Origin: Strigamia acuminata
Taxonomy: Eukaryota > Arthropoda > Chilopoda > Geophilomorpha > Linotaeniidae
DNA length: 64,000 nucleotides
Direction: 5' to 3'
Assembly (NCBI GenBank): GCA_949358305.1
Contig: OX442314.1
Span: 36,298,211 to 36,362,210, forward strand
Within the stretch, counting starts at the first letter, position 1. Every line of letters begins with the position of its first letter. Positions 61,345-64,000 of the stretch are shown in pieces. A program made the position numbers and the translations under genes. The notes under the pieces were generated by a model. It was not told the origin of the DNA. It saw only the letters and a list, made by a program, of their open reading frames with translations, and made no database searches.

Positions 61345-61645
61345 GTCTGGTTCGAGTGGACTCTGACAAAACAGCGAAGCTACTCGAATTCTCGACGTCA
61401 GTGTGTTTGGTGTCGTCGTTGTTTCGGTCACACGAGTGGCGCCCTCTTCACGTCCGCGCGGAGAAACGCTAAAAATTGCGGACAGCGTTCCAAAACAATC
61501 AACGGTCATTCACAGCGAATTACTAATCTGACAATAATTTCTGTGTTCTTGGTGTTGTTTTTGATTACGGTGTTGTTCTTTTTAACAATCAAGCATGGTT
61601 CTGCGTTTAAAACACACCGATTTTATTTCTTTTTGTGCTTGTTTG

Positions 61646-61676
<31 letters not shown>

Positions 61677-62121
61677 TATTAGATTTCAAACAAACAGTTT
61701 TCCGGATCGAAACTAATTTTTTTTTTGCTTATATTTAATACTTCTGATAAAAAATAATAATTTATATTTTTCTGAGTTTACAACTTGCAGTTTTATTTTA
61801 GTTTTGGTGTGGTAGCATTTAATATTTGCGTGTTTGTTTGTTTGAATCTCGATTAGTCTGGTATAAAAGATGTTATGTTATGTTTGTTTATTTAATGCTG
61901 AATTTTAACAATATTGATTTAAAAAAATAATCGATAGATAATTTAACATGTGCATGTTAATTACAAACGAGTTTTAATGATTAAATATGATTATGAAAAT
62001 TAAAATTAAAATTGAAAACGATTTGAAAAATTAAAAATGATTTATTCACAAAAAAATAAAGAAATATGTATATATATATATAAAAACGAGTTGTTTACAA
62101 AAAAAAAAGGAAAAAAAAAAA
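61345..62121. other. AT-rich intergenic region
   Basis: No gene supported. It has a long poly(T) at 61645-61672, tgtttgtttgtttg strings and a (ta)n tract near 62070. It separates the 3' ends of two convergent genes. Confidence 0.5.
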
Positions 62122-62538
62122 TTAAAAATTAAAGTGACGAGTTGCCATCTCGGCCGCGAACAAAGTTGCCCGTCGCACCTCCTCGGCTGCTTCGGATGAG
62201 GCTACGGCGGCATCGACAGCCTCTTCAATGGCGGCCACGACGTTGGGGTCAGTGACGTTGGCCGACGCGACGACCCCTGCCACCGCCGCCACCGACTCCC
62301 GAGTCGCTCTGACCGACTGCGACAGAGTCATGGCCGCTGCGGCAGCCGCCGTGGCCACCATGCTCAAAGACAACGCCGGGTCCCGCACTTGGGCGGCAAA
62401 CTCAACCGACCCGGTCGCGCGCGCAGTTGCACGCGCGCGTCCTTCCGCCTCCGCCGACGCACGAAGTGCCGCAATTCGATGTCGCATTATCGGCGGCCGT
62501 GGTGGCGGCGGAAGGCTGCAACAAAGAATAAATAAATA

Positions 62539-62577
<39 letters not shown>

Positions 62578-62755
62578 CGACCAATCGTGTCAATTTGCAA
62601 TTTACTCACCTCGGTTGGGCGTCGCGTCTAAGTGCGAACTGCTGAGGGCGGGGTAGGGGCGACGCCCACATCTCGTTAATCGAGGGGACACCCCTCCACG
62701 CCGCCCTACCCCGTCCTCGGATTCGACGCGATCGTTCATCATCACTGTCTGCCAT
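62122..62755 (-). CDS. Ala-rich 179-aa protein, two exons
   Basis: Minus-strand exons 62610-62755 and 62122-62515 join in phase 2 (CCGAG|gtgagt ... tttgttgcag). Exon 1 is Arg-rich: MADSDDERSRRIRGRGRAAWRGVPSINEMW... Exon 2 begins LPPPPRPPIMRHRIAALRASAEAEGRARATARAT and continues as a long Ala/Val-rich, probably helical domain with repeated AAxAxAxx patterns (VAAVAGVVASANVTDPNVVAAIEEAVDAAV), ending TRHFNF. An acceptor tttcctag directly precedes the ATG, so a 5' UTR intron holding the (ttta)n tract at 62785-62845 is likely. No known family. The high GC of coding against AT-rich intron supports it. Confidence 0.62.
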
Positions 62756-62778
62756 CTAGGAAACAAAAATATAAAAAA

Positions 62779-62843
<65 letters not shown>

Positions 62844-64000
62844 ATAGATAAAAGATAATAAAAGTTGAACGAAATAAGCGGAGAAGAAACTTGAGTCGAA
62901 GCTGGGATGCATGTTGACGGAACATATAAACCCGATGTCGGCAATAACACTGCACCGAGGATGATTTAACAACTTGAAATTGGAAATTCTGTTTTGAATT
63001 TTTAAATTTACCGTCTATTTGTTTGTTATTTTGATTGATTTTGTAGTGTTTTGTTTTGCGTTGTTCGGTCAGGCTAGATTGGACGTTGGTTTTCGAGTTA
63101 TTGTGCCACAGTTGTTGCCGAAATCTGGTATGTATGTCGCGTTCCGTCAACACGGAGGCGAGAAACACTCGCTACGCTTCATCGCGCCCGTCTGTCTAAT
63201 TATTTGTTTGTTTGTTTGTTCGCTCCTCCTCAAATTCGTCTATCGAACAATTGTTCAAACCCTCGATCGATAAATTGCCGAATTGATTCAATTCGGACAA
63301 ATTCCCTCCGGAAACAATCGATTGTTTACTTACGGTAAATGCGCGAGTCGAGGTGCGATACCGGGATGCCAATGATGCTTCGTTTGCTTCGCTGTGGTTA
63401 ATGGTTCCGACACCGGGTTAAACGCGTCGCTAGCGTCGCGCGTATACAACCGCGCGTGTTTGAAAAATAAAATGGGTGAAAATTAAAGAAAAAATATTTA
63501 TTGGTGAATTATTAAAATAATTGATAAATTAATTAATTAAAAGAAAAAGAAAAAGAAAAAAAAAATAAAATAAAATAAAATAAAATAAAATAAATAAATA
63601 AGTTTGGCCGTTGCCGCCATCTGTCGCGTGGACTCAACCACTCACTTGCTCACACTCGCTCACTGTCGACCAACCGTGTGAGAACGTTAAAAGGTAAGTT
63701 AACCATTTCACATATTCACATACACACATACACACACAAAACTCGCCCACCCGCACTCCTAAATGCACGTCCAAACACGCGCCCAAACGCATATCCACGT
63801 GGAATTTGGCGAGCCACGCGCGTAGCCATTTTTTATTTTTCCGCCCCACGTTGTTGTTGTCGCCGCCAACAGAAACCAAGCGATATTGAGTTTAACGTCT
63901 CGCGCGGGGTTTTCGTTTTCTCTTTTTTCGGGAATTCCCGGTTCCCAGTACCGGAATAGCGTCTTTTCTTTCTTTTTCTTTTCGTCATAAATTATCGTTT
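62756..64000. other. Non-coding to window end; possible first exon at 63600-63693
   Basis: It holds (aaat)n at 62785-62845 and (aaaat)n near 63560-63600. A possible plus-strand non-coding exon ends at 63693 (ttaaaag|gtaagttaaccatttc), much like the junction at 42275, so another gene may begin here and continue outside the window. The rest shows nothing supportable. Confidence 0.35.

Noticed and set aside
62602-63168. 188-residue minus-strand frame with a long FIYLFIYL stretch
   Set aside because: The repetitive part is translation of (aaat)n. Only the exon at 62610-62755, in another frame, joins in phase to exon 2.
28540-64000. CRISPR array or tandem satellite
   Set aside because: The repeats are long, diverged and modular, with genes between them; nothing resembles short repeat-spacer units, and the DNA is eukaryotic.

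Overview
The window is arthropod nuclear DNA, probably insect. Genes have GT-AG introns, there is an ionotropic chemosensory receptor of the arthropod IR type, and transposable elements, MITEs and (AAAT)n-tailed repeats are abundant. I cannot name the species.

Left part (1-28.5 kb): a small set of genes nested with mobile elements. An intronless ariadne-type RBR protein gene (start 3373) is split near its 3' end by a complete 13.5-kb Ty3/gypsy element (4692-18195, minus strand). The element has 1019-bp LTRs, a 4-bp target duplication, gag, pol and a large third ORF behind a splice acceptor. Next comes an 11-exon ionotropic receptor (18571-21301) with a 503-bp retroposon in one intron. A solo LTR (22264-23949) holds a long-palindrome TA-flanked MITE. 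Behind it lie a 5'-truncated ariadne copy (24046-25046) and a Ty1/copia fragment (25182-28533) broken by a hAT-like MITE.

Right part (28.5-64 kb): about fifteen diverged copies of one modular repeat, 0.4-1 kb each, interspersed with small genes. The repeat carries a GC-rich hairpin with compensatory changes, and several copies hold a tRNA-related SINE ending in a UUCG hairpin plus (AAAT)n. Only one of the genes is a familiar family: a TK1-type thymidine kinase (39855-40412). By exon-by-exon phase matching I assembled the others: two members of a split double zinc-finger family (32445-32993 and 59041-61116), a retropepsin-like protein without its catalytic Asp (45640-46183), two two-exon coiled-coil genes (42987-43578, 48435-49117), a gene with tandemly duplicated exons (40736-41623), a short-exon Pro/Arg-rich gene (36221-36906), a seven-exon gene with a coding minisatellite (55276-58775) and an Ala-rich gene (62122-62755). 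Many share a non-coding first exon and a splice acceptor at or just before the ATG.

The best candidate for something undescribed is this right-hand cluster: new-looking multi-exon genes inside a structured-repeat array, with at least one gene that looks domesticated from a retroelement. All functions there are inference; no database search was possible.
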